Under the pieces are notes generated by a model that did not search any database, was not told the DNA's origin, and saw nothing but the letters and a program-made list of their open reading frames with translations. From assembly GCF_049965695.1 (NCBI RefSeq), contig NZ_JBMFWB010000012.1, positions 1 through 60,877 of the forward strand: a stretch of DNA of 60,877 nt. Direction: 5' to 3'. The position numbers and the translations under genes were made by a program. How positions within the stretch are numbered: the first letter of the stretch is position 1; each line of letters starts with the position of its first letter. Shown here one piece after another: positions 1 through 8,721 of the stretch. The stretch comes from Athalassotoga sp049965695 (GTDB lineage Bacteria > Thermotogota > Thermotogae > Mesoaciditogales > Mesoaciditogaceae).

Positions 1-14
1 AAGGAGTGATCGAA

Positions 15-980
15 ATGGAATACAGAAAAGTAGGAAAATGGGGATTGAAGATAAGCGAATTGGGATTTGGGACATGGCTGACCTTTGGTCCGCAACTCGA
101 TGTTGACAGATCCAAAGAGATAATAAGGGAAGCATTCAAAAATGGCATAAACTTTTTTGATACGGCCGAGGCATACCAAGGCGGGATGGCGGAGTACATT
201 TTAAGTCAGGCTTTAAAGGAATTCAAAAGGGAAGATTTGGTGGTATCGACGAAGATATTCTGGGGAGGGTCGGGGCCGAATGATTTGGGATTATCGAGGA
301 AGCATTTGATAGAAGGGACAGAAAATTCTTTGAAGAGACTTCAGATGAAATACGTAGACCTTGTGTACTGTCACAGGCCTGACCCGTCTGTACCGATGGA
401 AGAGGTTGTGTTGGCGATGGATTACATAGTCAGGAGCGGGATGGCTCTGTACTGGGGGACGTCCGAATGGAGTGCTCAAGAATTAGAAGAGGCACACAGG
501 GTATGCAAAGAATGGAAATGCGTCGAGCCGATAGTGGAACAGCCGCAATACAACATGCTCAAGCGTGAAAGGGTTGAGAAGGAATACCTTCCGATATACG
601 AAAAGTATGGCATGGGCTTGACCATATGGAGCCCTTTGAATGCGGGAATATTGACAGGCAAATACAACAACGGAATACCAAAGGGAAGCAGACTTGATCT
701 TTTCAAAGATAACGGAGGGCTTAAGGGAAATATAGATGAAGCAGGAGGACTTAACGAAAAAACACTTGAAAGAGTCAAGAAACTTACGAAAATTGCCGAT
801 GATCTCGGAGTTAAAACGGCTCAGGTTGCGCTTGCATGGGTGTTGAAGAATGATCATGTGAGCAGTGCGATATTGGGTGTCAGCAGAGTCGAACAACTTC
901 AAGAAAACATAAAGAGTCTTGAAGTGAAAGCCAAACTTACAGATGATGTTATGAAAAAGATCAATTCAATATTTGAATGA
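15..980 (+). CDS. Aldo/keto reductase, Kv-beta-like
   Basis: Predicted cytosolic NADPH-dependent oxidoreductase of the aldo/keto reductase superfamily. The catalytic tetrad is visible: Asp and Tyr in FFDTAEAYQGG, Lys in VVSTKIFW and His in VDLVYCHRPDP. The C-terminal half carries GILTGKY and SAILGVSRVEQL, as in the Kv-beta / YghZ branch. An in-frame GTG at 6 exists, but AAGGAG at 1-6 sits 8 bases before ATG at 15, so ATG 15 (321 aa) is chosen. The stop lies inside the ribosome binding site of the next gene, so this is the first visible member of a run reaching 7371. The substrate cannot be told from sequence. The gene starts right at the window edge, so any upstream operon partners are unseen. 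Confidence 0.9.
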   Translation: MEYRKVGKWGLKISELGFGTWLTFGPQLDVDRSKEIIREAFKNGINFFDTAEAYQGGMAEYILSQALKEFKREDLVVSTKIFWGGSGPNDLGLSRKHLIEGTENSLKRLQMKYVDLVYCHRPDPSVPMEEVVLAMDYIVRSGMALYWGTSEWSAQELEEAHRVCKEWKCVEPIVEQPQYNMLKRERVEKEYLPIYEKYGMGLTIWSPLNAGILTGKYNNGIPKGSRLDLFKDNGGLKGNIDEAGGLNEKTLERVKKLTKIADDLGVKTAQVALAWVLKNDHVSSAILGVSRVEQLQENIKSLEVKAKLTDDVMKKINSIFE

Positions 981-990
981 GGAGAAATTG

Positions 991-2010
991 ATGATGGTAA
1001 AATCGACCTTTCCGAGAAGAAGGATCTTGGTACTTTTCGTAGGGTTGGCAGCGTTCAACGTTTTAACATGGTCTCTCATGGGACACATAAGTATGCTTGA
1101 TCCTACAATGCTCGGTATAGGAGCCCTTGCTTATTTCTTTGGTTTACGTCATGCTTTCGATGCGGATCACATCGCAGCGATAGACAACGTAACGAGAAAA
1201 TTGAGGCAGGAAGATAAAAAACCCGTGGGAGTTGGCTTTTTCTTTTCTCTCGGCCATTCAACGGTTGTGATATTACTTTCCCTTGCGCTTGTCTTTGCAG
1301 TCAGAGATGTAAAAGGTCAGATGGGATTTTTGCAGCAGTGGGGTGGAATTGTCGGAACTATCGTATCGGCGAGTTTTTTAACGGCGATAGGTCTTATGAA
1401 CCTCGTGATCTTCAGGAAACTAAGACGTCTTTTCGTCGAGAATAAGATGAAATCACAAAATTCTGAAGATGTGAACAAAGGAATAGAAGAGTTGTTAAAT
1501 AGACGTGGATTTTTCTCAAACATTTTCAGGTTTCTTTTTAAAAATATAGACCAAAGTTGGAAAATGTACCCCATAGGCTTTCTCTTCGGCCTCGGTTTCG
1601 ATACGGCAACAGAAGTTGCAATTTTGGGAATATCCGCAACGATGGCCCAAAATGGAAAGATGCCTATATGGGAGATAATGATCTTTCCGATATTGTTCAC
1701 AGCCGGTATGAGCCTTATGGACTCTCTGGATGGAGTGGCGATGTTAAAAGCCTATGACTGGGCAATGGTCGATGGCATGAGAAAACTCTTTTTCAATATG
1801 ACAATCACAGGGATGTCCGTACTTGTGGCCCTTATAATAGGGTTTATCGAATGGATTCAGGTTGTTGGATTGCAATTGAACCTCGGAGGTCCATTCTGGA
1901 GCGGCATTGAAAATCTCGATTTCGGAATTCTCGGGATAATCATAGTGAGTTTGATGATCTCGACATGGATCATCGCTTACGTTTATTACAAAAAAGTGCT
2001 GAGTTCGTAG
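991..2010 (+). CDS. Nickel/cobalt permease, NiCoT family
   Basis: Inner-membrane high-affinity nickel or cobalt uptake permease. The family signature HX4DH is present as RHAFDADHIAAID, followed by GFFFSLGHSTVV and FGLGFDTATEV, all diagnostic NiCoT segments. About eight hydrophobic segments can be drawn. An upstream TTG at 973 is possible, but GAGGAG at 978-983 is well placed for ATG at 991 (339 aa). Nickel versus cobalt preference cannot be read. Nickel is attractive here because larB, larC and larE (nickel-pincer cofactor synthesis) lie in the same window at 30-33 kb. It sits between two aldo/keto reductases with no obvious functional link to them. Confidence 0.92.
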   Translation: MMVKSTFPRRRILVLFVGLAAFNVLTWSLMGHISMLDPTMLGIGALAYFFGLRHAFDADHIAAIDNVTRKLRQEDKKPVGVGFFFSLGHSTVVILLSLALVFAVRDVKGQMGFLQQWGGIVGTIVSASFLTAIGLMNLVIFRKLRRLFVENKMKSQNSEDVNKGIEELLNRRGFFSNIFRFLFKNIDQSWKMYPIGFLFGLGFDTATEVAILGISATMAQNGKMPIWEIMIFPILFTAGMSLMDSLDGVAMLKAYDWAMVDGMRKLFFNMTITGMSVLVALIIGFIEWIQVVGLQLNLGGPFWSGIENLDFGILGIIIVSLMISTWIIAYVYYKKVLSS

Positions 2011-2019
2011 GAGGTAAAG

Positions 2020-3153
2020 ATGATCTACAGAAAATTTGGTCAGAAAGATATTGAAGTTTCGGAACTTGGATTTGGTTGCATGAGATTGCCTGTATTGGAT
2101 GGTGATTATGGGAAGATAGATGAAAAAAAAGCGACTGAAATGTTAAGGTATGCCATAGATAAAGGCGTAAACTACGTTGATACGGCATATCCTTACCATA
2201 AAGGCATGAGTGAAATATTCGTTGGAAAAGCGTTAAAGGATGGTTACAGAGAAAAAGTTTATCTGGCGACTAAATCTCCGGTGTGGCTTGTGAATGAAAA
2301 AGGAGATTTCGATAAATATCTCGATGAACAACTTAAAAAACTTCAAACGGATCACATAGACATGTATTTACTTCACGCACTCGGAAAGGACAGATGGAAA
2401 CAGATAAAGGATCTAAACGTCTTCGATTTTGTGGAAAAGGCTAAAAAAGACGGCAGAATAAGAAATATAGGTTTTTCATTTCACGATGAGTTTAAAGTAT
2501 TCAAAGATATCGTGGATGCTTACGATTGGGATTTCTGCCAGATCCAGCTTAATTACCTTGACGAGCATTTTCAAGCGGGCATTGGAGGCCTGAAATACGC
2601 ATCTAAAAAAGGTATGGCCGTCATAGTTATGGAACCAATAAAGGGAGGGAAATTAGCCGGTAAATTGCCGTCCGAGGCAGTGGAGATATTCAAAGATGCT
2701 AATCCACAAAGGACACCTGCTGAGTGGGCGTTGAGATGGGTCTGGGATCATCCGGAAGTATCACTTTTGCTTAGCGGCATGAGCGAGATGAACCAGGTTG
2801 TTGAAAACGTAAAAGTGGCAAATGTTAAACCAAATTCACTTGCTCCGGAAGAAATTACGGCCATAAAAGCGGTGAAAAACGTCTTTGATCAAAGGCTGAA
2901 GGTTGATTGCACATCCTGTAATTACTGCATGCCATGCCCAAACGGTGTTCATATTCCTGATGTCTTCAGGCTTTACAACGACGCTTCTCTCTTTGATGAG
3001 TTTGACAATTCAAGAAGAGAGTACAAAAATTTCATATCGGGTCATTTTGACGCATCTCAATGCATAGAATGCGGAGATTGTGAAAAAGTTTGTCCTCAGC
3101 ATCTTCCGATAAGAAAACTTTTGAAAGAAGCAGATGCGGCTCTAAGAGAATAA
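2020..3153 (+). CDS. Aldo/keto reductase with C-terminal ferredoxin domain
   Basis: A 377-residue fusion of an aldo/keto reductase barrel (about residues 1-280) with a C-terminal iron-sulfur region. The tetrad is visible in YVDTAYPYHKG, LATKSP and MYLLHAL. The tail holds CTSCNYCMPCPNGV and, about 60 residues later, CIECGDCEKVCPQ, enough for 4Fe-4S binding. This architecture is common in anaerobes, where the barrel probably couples to ferredoxin-type electron carriers; the substrate is unknown. GGAGGT at 2010-2015 sits just before ATG 2020. The gene abuts the next one directly (stop 3151-3153, start 3154), indicating translational coupling. Confidence 0.93.
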   Translation: MIYRKFGQKDIEVSELGFGCMRLPVLDGDYGKIDEKKATEMLRYAIDKGVNYVDTAYPYHKGMSEIFVGKALKDGYREKVYLATKSPVWLVNEKGDFDKYLDEQLKKLQTDHIDMYLLHALGKDRWKQIKDLNVFDFVEKAKKDGRIRNIGFSFHDEFKVFKDIVDAYDWDFCQIQLNYLDEHFQAGIGGLKYASKKGMAVIVMEPIKGGKLAGKLPSEAVEIFKDANPQRTPAEWALRWVWDHPEVSLLLSGMSEMNQVVENVKVANVKPNSLAPEEITAIKAVKNVFDQRLKVDCTSCNYCMPCPNGVHIPDVFRLYNDASLFDEFDNSRREYKNFISGHFDASQCIECGDCEKVCPQHLPIRKLLKEADAALRE

Positions 3154-4782
3154 ATGAAAGCGCTTATCGTTGATGGTTACGTTGATGAACCTGCACACTT
3201 TGGTGTGCCACCTTATATTTCCGCTTATCCACGGTATGTAGCCGGTCTTCTTAAAATGGCCGGCTATGATTTTTTCTACGACACGATAGAAGGCGTAAGG
3301 CAGCATGGATTAAAAGCGGCAGATATACTTGTAACGGTGGGGGGAGTTACCGTTCCGGGAAATTATGTGGGTGGTATACCGATGACAGTTGAAGAGGCAA
3401 AAGAGATCTCTAAAAAATTTGTCGGATCCAAAAGCATTATAATAGGTTCTATGGGACAATACGAAGTTGAAAGATCGGGCGGCGTCGTTGCGAATTTGAA
3501 GAAGTTTGAAGAGTACGATTTTTCACTTTGGTACGATTACGAAAGAAAACTGTATGAAATACTTACGGGAAAAGCGTGGAATGAAAACAGATATTCGCTC
3601 GTCAAGGTTGCATCTGCCGCAGGGGCCGAAGTTATCAAAAAGCATCCGAATTTCCCCGATTTGATGTGTGAAATAGAACTTGGAATGGGTTGCGAAAAAG
3701 AAATAAAATGTTCATTTTGTACTGAGCCGCTCTGGGGTAAATCAATTTCAAGGCCTGTCGATGATGTGATAGAAGAAATCAGTTCACTTTACAAATCAGG
3801 ATGTAGACATTTCAGACTCGGAAGAATTTCGAACATATTTGCTTACATGGGAGAAAAGTATCCAGATCCAAAAGCGATAGAAGCGCTCTACACCGGCATA
3901 AGATCCGTTGCGTCAGATCTTATGACCCTTCATACAGATAACGCAAACCCGGGCTACATATACTCTCACATGAAAGAATCTGAAAGCATAGCAGGTACGA
4001 TATCTGCGTACAACACACCCGGAGATGTTTTGTCAATGGGTATAGAATCTTTCGATCCCAAAGTCATTTCGATGAATAACTTAAAAATTGGCAAAGATCA
4101 GGCATTTGATGTCATAAAAATGATAAACGGTGTTGGCGGAAGCCGTGTGGAAGGGATACCAAAATTACTTCCGGGCATAAATCTTTTGTACGGTCTTATG
4201 GGAGAAACAAAGGAAACGTATAAAATAAATTTCGAAACTTTGATGAAGATCTTGCATGCAAATTTGATGGTCAGACGTGTTAATATAAGAAAGGTTATGG
4301 CCTTTCCTCAAACACCTTTGTTCGAAAAATTGAATGGGAGGGAACCAAAGACAGACGAAAGAATGTACGCCCATCACAAATTTATCGTAAGAAAGGAATT
4401 CGATCATGAAATGCTGAAAAGGGTTTTTCCATCGGGAAGCATTTTCAGAGATGTCATAATCGAATATCATGAAGGAAAGATGTCTTACGGAAGAAAAATT
4501 GGAACTTATGCCATGCTTGTCGGAATTCCAAAAATTTTAAGTCTCAGGTCTCATGTGGATTGCGTTGTGGTTGATCACGGTCAAAGATCTCTTACAGTAC
4601 TTCCAATTCCTTTGAAGATAAACAAAGAAGGATATGATATGTTAAAATGGATACCAGGCATAGGAGATAGTTCATCGATTGTGATATTGAAAAGACCCTT
4701 TAATTCGATGCAAGAATTTGTACAAAAGACAAATTTGAAATTTCCAGACTGGATGAGTGAGATGGTGAGTTTTGAAAGGTAA
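3154..4782 (+). CDS. Radical SAM protein with HhH tail and unusual cysteine spacing
   Basis: A 542-residue radical SAM enzyme of unknown reaction. The N-terminal about 165 residues resemble a cobalamin-binding-like Rossmann region. The cluster cysteines are C180, C186 and C189 in GMGCEKEIKCSFC, that is CX5CX2C rather than the usual CX3CX2C. Related proteins in thermophiles and archaea, as I remember them, also have extra residues before GCSFCTEP. A C-terminal helix-hairpin-helix (LKWIPGIGDSSSIVIL) suggests nucleic acid contact. It follows the previous stop without a gap and overlaps dxr by 11 bases. It could be an RNA or cofactor modification enzyme; no function is claimed. Confidence 0.85.
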   Translation: MKALIVDGYVDEPAHFGVPPYISAYPRYVAGLLKMAGYDFFYDTIEGVRQHGLKAADILVTVGGVTVPGNYVGGIPMTVEEAKEISKKFVGSKSIIIGSMGQYEVERSGGVVANLKKFEEYDFSLWYDYERKLYEILTGKAWNENRYSLVKVASAAGAEVIKKHPNFPDLMCEIELGMGCEKEIKCSFCTEPLWGKSISRPVDDVIEEISSLYKSGCRHFRLGRISNIFAYMGEKYPDPKAIEALYTGIRSVASDLMTLHTDNANPGYIYSHMKESESIAGTISAYNTPGDVLSMGIESFDPKVISMNNLKIGKDQAFDVIKMINGVGGSRVEGIPKLLPGINLLYGLMGETKETYKINFETLMKILHANLMVRRVNIRKVMAFPQTPLFEKLNGREPKTDERMYAHHKFIVRKEFDHEMLKRVFPSGSIFRDVIIEYHEGKMSYGRKIGTYAMLVGIPKILSLRSHVDCVVVDHGQRSLTVLPIPLKINKEGYDMLKWIPGIGDSSSIVILKRPFNSMQEFVQKTNLKFPDWMSEMVSFER

Positions 4783-5881
4783 AAGAGTTGTAATTCTCGG
4801 TGCAACAGGGACGATAGGACGCATGTCCGTCGACGTTTTATCGAAACTCGATCAATTCGAAGTTGTTGGGCTTGCGGCAGGCAAAGATATCAAAACGTTG
4901 CTTGAAATCAAATCTAAATTTCCTCTTGCCAAAACATCGATGACAGATGTTTCATCTAAGGACGTTGACTTTCATGGTCAAGACGCAATTGAAAATTTGC
5001 TTTCATCGACGAATCCGGACATCGTGATCGTAGGTGTTTCTGGTTTTGCGGGGTTAAAGTATGCTTTGATGTCCTCGAAGTATTCAAAAAGGCTCTGTCT
5101 TGCAAACAAAGAGTCCATAATCACGGGTGGAAAATTTTTCATCGATTCGGTCAAAGCAAATGGTTGCGAGATAATCCCTGTTGACAGCGAACATAACGCC
5201 ATATTTCGTTTGCTTGATTCTGAAAAATCAGAAGTGTCTTTTATATACATAACCGCGTCGGGAGGTGCTGTAAGGGATATTCCAACGGAAAACCTCAAGG
5301 ACGTAACTCCGGATGTGGTTTTAAAACATCCCGTTTGGAAGATGGGCGCCCGCATAACGATAGATTCATCCACGATGTTCAACAAAGGTCTTGAAGTTAT
5401 GGAGGCTCATTTTCTTTTCAACCTGAATCCAAAACAAATTCGTGTTTTGATACATCCTCAAGGAAAGATCCATGGAATGATTTATCTGAAAGATAAAACC
5501 GTCAAAGTTTTGATGTCAAATGCCGATATGCGCATCCCGATAACTTATGCACTTTGTTATCCGCAAAGTACGGATATATTTGAAGAATTCGATCCTTGCG
5601 GAACTTACAGCCTTTTTGATCCGGATCCCAAAAGGTACCCCGCGCTTGACCTTGCTTACAGATGTTTGAAGATGGGAGATGGATCAAGAATAGCGTACAA
5701 CGCAGCCGATGAGGTTGCGGTTCAGGCCTTTCTTGAAGGTAAAATAAGGTTTACCCAGATATACGAGATAGTAGAAAAAGTCATTGAAAAGGGTTGGCCA
5801 AAAGATCTAAAAGATTACGATTCGATAGAAGAGGTGGATAAAGAGGGGAGAAAAACTGCCATGGAGATGCTAAGTAAATGA
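4772..5881 (+). CDS. dxr: 1-deoxy-D-xylulose 5-phosphate reductoisomerase
   Basis: Converts DXP to 2-C-methyl-D-erythritol 4-phosphate with NADPH, the second step of the MEP isoprenoid pathway, in the cytosol. Visible are the NADPH loop GATGTIG near the N-terminus, LANKESIITGG, the metal and substrate region PVDSEHNAIFR, the flexible-loop segment ITASGGAVRDIP, and KHPVWKMGARITIDSSTMFNKGLEV with MRIPITYAL further on. The length of 369 aa is normal. The start is TTG at 4772, overlapping the radical SAM gene by 11 bases. The stop overlaps the start of rseP as ATGA. The dxr-rseP order is a widespread bacterial arrangement. Confidence 0.97.
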   Translation: MKGKRVVILGATGTIGRMSVDVLSKLDQFEVVGLAAGKDIKTLLEIKSKFPLAKTSMTDVSSKDVDFHGQDAIENLLSSTNPDIVIVGVSGFAGLKYALMSSKYSKRLCLANKESIITGGKFFIDSVKANGCEIIPVDSEHNAIFRLLDSEKSEVSFIYITASGGAVRDIPTENLKDVTPDVVLKHPVWKMGARITIDSSTMFNKGLEVMEAHFLFNLNPKQIRVLIHPQGKIHGMIYLKDKTVKVLMSNADMRIPITYALCYPQSTDIFEEFDPCGTYSLFDPDPKRYPALDLAYRCLKMGDGSRIAYNAADEVAVQAFLEGKIRFTQIYEIVEKVIEKGWPKDLKDYDSIEEVDKEGRKTAMEMLSK

Positions 5882-7371
5882 TCCTAAGCATAATATATTT
5901 CATCATCATACTCATAGGAATAGTCATCGTTCACGAATTCGGACATTTCATCTTTGCGAAACTTTTTAAGGTCTATGTGCTTGAGTTTGCTTTTGGCTTT
6001 GGACCGAAACTTTTTTCTTTTAAAGGAAAAGAAACGGAATACAGGTTTAACGCCATACCTCTTGGCGGGTATGTGAGAATGGCGGGAGAAGATCCCGGCG
6101 TAGAAAGTATAGATGGCGTGCCAAAAGAGAGAATGCTTTACTCAAACGCTGCATGGAAACGTTTGATAATAGTGGCGGCAGGCCCTGCTTTCAGCATCAT
6201 CGCCGCTTACGTTTTGATGATCTTTGTTTCAGTTATCTGGGGTTTCCCACAGGCGCTTGTTGATTGGGTTGTGCCCAATTCGCCCGCAGCCGTTGCCGGT
6301 TTGCAACCGGGAGACAGAATAATATCTGTCAACGGCAACGTTATACTCAATCCGAACGAAACTGTAACATTCATAAGCGGTCAGAAGGAAGTGCATATCG
6401 TCTACATTCGAAATGGTCAAAGGTACAAAACGTCAATGGCACTTCAAGAATTAGGTCCTCAATATTTCATGGTTATCAATGGAAATGTCTCAACGAACAC
6501 CACTTTGAAAAAAGTCGGTACAATTCCATTTAATCCCCAAAGTCAAATTATAAACGGTTCACTGCTCACATTCTCAAATGGTGCAACCGCGATACTTGTG
6601 AATTACCAATCGATACCAAAATCAAAACTTATCGGTATCTACATGCAATCGATGTCAAATAAAATAGCATCGGTAAATCAATCCACCGGTTTTAAAGCCG
6701 GAGATAAAATTTTGTCTATAGACGGGATAAACGCGAGTGGTTCTTTAGGTTTACAAAACGCGATAGAGATCGGTGAATATGCCACGGGGACGGGTAATTT
6801 TGCGATCCTCAACGGTGATAAAGTGATCAACGTCTATAAATATGAAGCACCTTCGAATGGCGTTGAAATTGTTTATGAAAGAGACGGAAAGACTTCTTCT
6901 GTGATATTAACGCACGATGAATTCAACACTTTTATAAGTTCTCTCGAACTTTTCCCGTCTTACAGTAATTGGTATCCAGGACCAATTGATGCCATAGGAT
7001 ATGGTGTTGTTTACACAAATAGAATTTTCACAAGCATGATAACATTCCTTGGAGGCCTTTTCACAATTAAAAATCCATTAAGCCAGTTCACAGGTCCTGT
7101 CGGGCTCGTCAAGATCGTCGGACAGGCATCTGCTCAGGGTCTTCAAACTATACTCACGCTCATCGCTTTGATAACTTTAAACCTTGGAATAATAAATTTA
7201 ATACCGTTTCCGGCTCTCGATGGCAGTCATATCGTTTTTGCACTCATAGAAATCATAACAAGAAAAAGAGTCAATCCTCAGATCATCGGCTATCTCAGCA
7301 TGATAGGCTTTATAATACTTATGGGCTTTTTCTTTTACATAACCTATCTTGATCTTGTGAGATTTTATTGA
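5878..7371 (+). CDS. rseP: RIP metalloprotease RseP (site-2 protease)
   Basis: Membrane-embedded zinc protease that cuts anti-sigma factors or signal peptides within the membrane. The zinc motif is H19-E20-F-G-H23 in the first membrane helix, and the second metal-site motif is in INLIPFPALDGSH near the C-terminus. Between them lie two PDZ-like segments (about residues 125-190, with PAAVAGLQPGDRIISVNG, and about 245-340, with GFKAGDKILSIDG). At 497 aa it is longer than the roughly 350-450 usual for the family, the excess falling in the PDZ region. A zf-HC2 anti-sigma factor is encoded at 44785 and is a conceivable substrate, but that is inference. Confidence 0.94.
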   Translation: MILSIIYFIIILIGIVIVHEFGHFIFAKLFKVYVLEFAFGFGPKLFSFKGKETEYRFNAIPLGGYVRMAGEDPGVESIDGVPKERMLYSNAAWKRLIIVAAGPAFSIIAAYVLMIFVSVIWGFPQALVDWVVPNSPAAVAGLQPGDRIISVNGNVILNPNETVTFISGQKEVHIVYIRNGQRYKTSMALQELGPQYFMVINGNVSTNTTLKKVGTIPFNPQSQIINGSLLTFSNGATAILVNYQSIPKSKLIGIYMQSMSNKIASVNQSTGFKAGDKILSIDGINASGSLGLQNAIEIGEYATGTGNFAILNGDKVINVYKYEAPSNGVEIVYERDGKTSSVILTHDEFNTFISSLELFPSYSNWYPGPIDAIGYGVVYTNRIFTSMITFLGGLFTIKNPLSQFTGPVGLVKIVGQASAQGLQTILTLIALITLNLGIINLIPFPALDGSHIVFALIEIITRKRVNPQIIGYLSMIGFIILMGFFFYITYLDLVRFY

Positions 7372-7391
7372 AAATCAGCGACGATTCGGAA

Positions 7392-7420
7392 TCTGAATTT
7401 TGTTTAGTGTATGTTATAAT
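7392..7420 (+). promoter_or_regulatory. Predicted promoter of the molybdenum hydroxylase operon
   Basis: TATAAT at 7415-7420 is preceded by TG one base upstream (TGTTATAAT), an extended -10 element. The -35 hexamer is poor (TCTGAA at 7392-7397, 17-base spacer), which fits an extended -10 promoter. It lies about 34 bases before the TTG start at 7454. Confidence 0.6.
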
Positions 7421-7453
7421 TTTTTTACCAATTTAAAGAGGGAGGGAAGCATC

Positions 7454-8260
7454 TTGCTTGATATTAAAGAATATCTTAAACCAAATACAGTTCAATCTGC
7501 TTACGAGATGGGACAAATGCCTAATTCTCTTTACGTGAGCGGCGGGCTTATGGTTGCCCAATTGAAAATTTCAAGCGTTGAAAGGCTTATTGACCTGAAA
7601 AGCGTTGGACTAACTCAAATCGAAGATCACGGCAATGCTTTTAAAATAGGTGCCAACGCGAAAATATCCGATCTTATCTCAAATCCATCTCTTAACATCA
7701 ACGGTGATTTTATAAAAACAGCGCTTAAAGAAATTGGCAGCACTCAAATAAGAAACATGGCAACTTTAGGCGGTTCAATAGCCTTCAAACTCGGTTGGTC
7801 TGACGTTATAACGATCTTCATGGTTTTGAATTCAAATCTTGAGATCTACGACGGCAAGTTTTCCAAAATTTCCCTTGAAGAATATGCAAAAAAAAGCATG
7901 AAAGGTACGATAATCACAGCGGTGGAGGTGCCAAAAACAGAAGGCATAGCCGTTTTTGAAAAATTCGCAAAATCTAATTTTGATATAGCCACGCTTAATT
8001 TAGGCCTTAAAATCGTTTTAGACGGTCAGATCGTCAAAGACGCGCAGATTGTCGTTGGTTCAAGGCCGATGGTTTCTCAGAGAATAAAAGAAGTCGAGGA
8101 ATTTTTAACTGGAAAGCCCATAAAAAGCGCTTCTAAAGATGCCTGCGATCTTATTGAGAAAGTCATTCAAGTTGGATCGGACATAAGGGCCAGCGCAGAA
8201 TACAGAAAAGCGCTTTCAAAATCTTTACTTGATAAAGCTCTGAGGAGGTTTCAGTTATGA
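7454..8260 (+). CDS. FAD-binding subunit of a molybdenum hydroxylase
   Basis: Medium (flavin) subunit of a xanthine dehydrogenase / aldehyde oxidase-type enzyme, passing electrons from the iron-sulfur subunit to an acceptor. The sequence shows TQIRNMATLGGSIA, matching the second FAD loop (TLGGN). The first loop, normally AGGTD, is altered to VSGGLMV. GGAGGG at 7441-7446 places the start at TTG 7454 (268 aa); an open frame extends further upstream to 7400 without a ribosome binding site. It overlaps the 2Fe-2S subunit gene by 4 bases. FAD, Fe-S and Mo order is the usual operon layout. Confidence 0.88.
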   Translation: MLDIKEYLKPNTVQSAYEMGQMPNSLYVSGGLMVAQLKISSVERLIDLKSVGLTQIEDHGNAFKIGANAKISDLISNPSLNINGDFIKTALKEIGSTQIRNMATLGGSIAFKLGWSDVITIFMVLNSNLEIYDGKFSKISLEEYAKKSMKGTIITAVEVPKTEGIAVFEKFAKSNFDIATLNLGLKIVLDGQIVKDAQIVVGSRPMVSQRIKEVEEFLTGKPIKSASKDACDLIEKVIQVGSDIRASAEYRKALSKSLLDKALRRFQL

Positions 8261-8721
8261 GGGTGAAGATAAAAATTAACGACAAGGATCAATTTATAGA
8301 AATAGATCCCGGAGAAATGCTTTTGGAAACACTTAGAAAACTTGGCTACAAAGGTGTAAAGCATGCATGTTCAACGGCGAGTTGCGGAGCATGCTCCGTT
8401 CAACTCGATGGTAAACCTATTTTATCATGTACGACTTTCACGGCCGCGGTTGACGGACACGAGGTGAAGACAATAGAAGGATTTTCGGACGAAAATTCTC
8501 TTTCCGATGTCCAAAAAGCACTCATCGACGAAGGAGGATCGCAATGTGGCTTTTGCATTCCGGGTCTTGTTGTTACGGCCGAAGCGCTTTTGAGCGAAAA
8601 TCCCGATCCCACCCAGCAGGAGGTCATAGATTATCTTAAAGGAAATCTTTGCAGATGTACAGGTTATGAAAGTCAAACCCGCGCAATTCTTAAAGCCGCA
8701 AAAGAGAGGCGATCAAAGTGA
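8257..8721 (+). CDS. 2Fe-2S subunit of a molybdenum hydroxylase
   Basis: Small electron-transfer subunit carrying two [2Fe-2S] clusters. The plant-type cluster binds C38, C43 and C46 in ACSTASCGACSV plus a later Cys in PILSCTTF. The second cluster uses CGFCIPG and LCRCTGY in the helical C-terminal domain. At 154 aa it has family length. GAGGAGGT at 8242-8249 precedes ATG 8257, whose A overlaps the upstream stop. It overlaps the molybdopterin subunit gene by 4 bases, so the three are co-translated. Confidence 0.95.
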   Translation: MRVKIKINDKDQFIEIDPGEMLLETLRKLGYKGVKHACSTASCGACSVQLDGKPILSCTTFTAAVDGHEVKTIEGFSDENSLSDVQKALIDEGGSQCGFCIPGLVVTAEALLSENPDPTQQEVIDYLKGNLCRCTGYESQTRAILKAAKERRSK

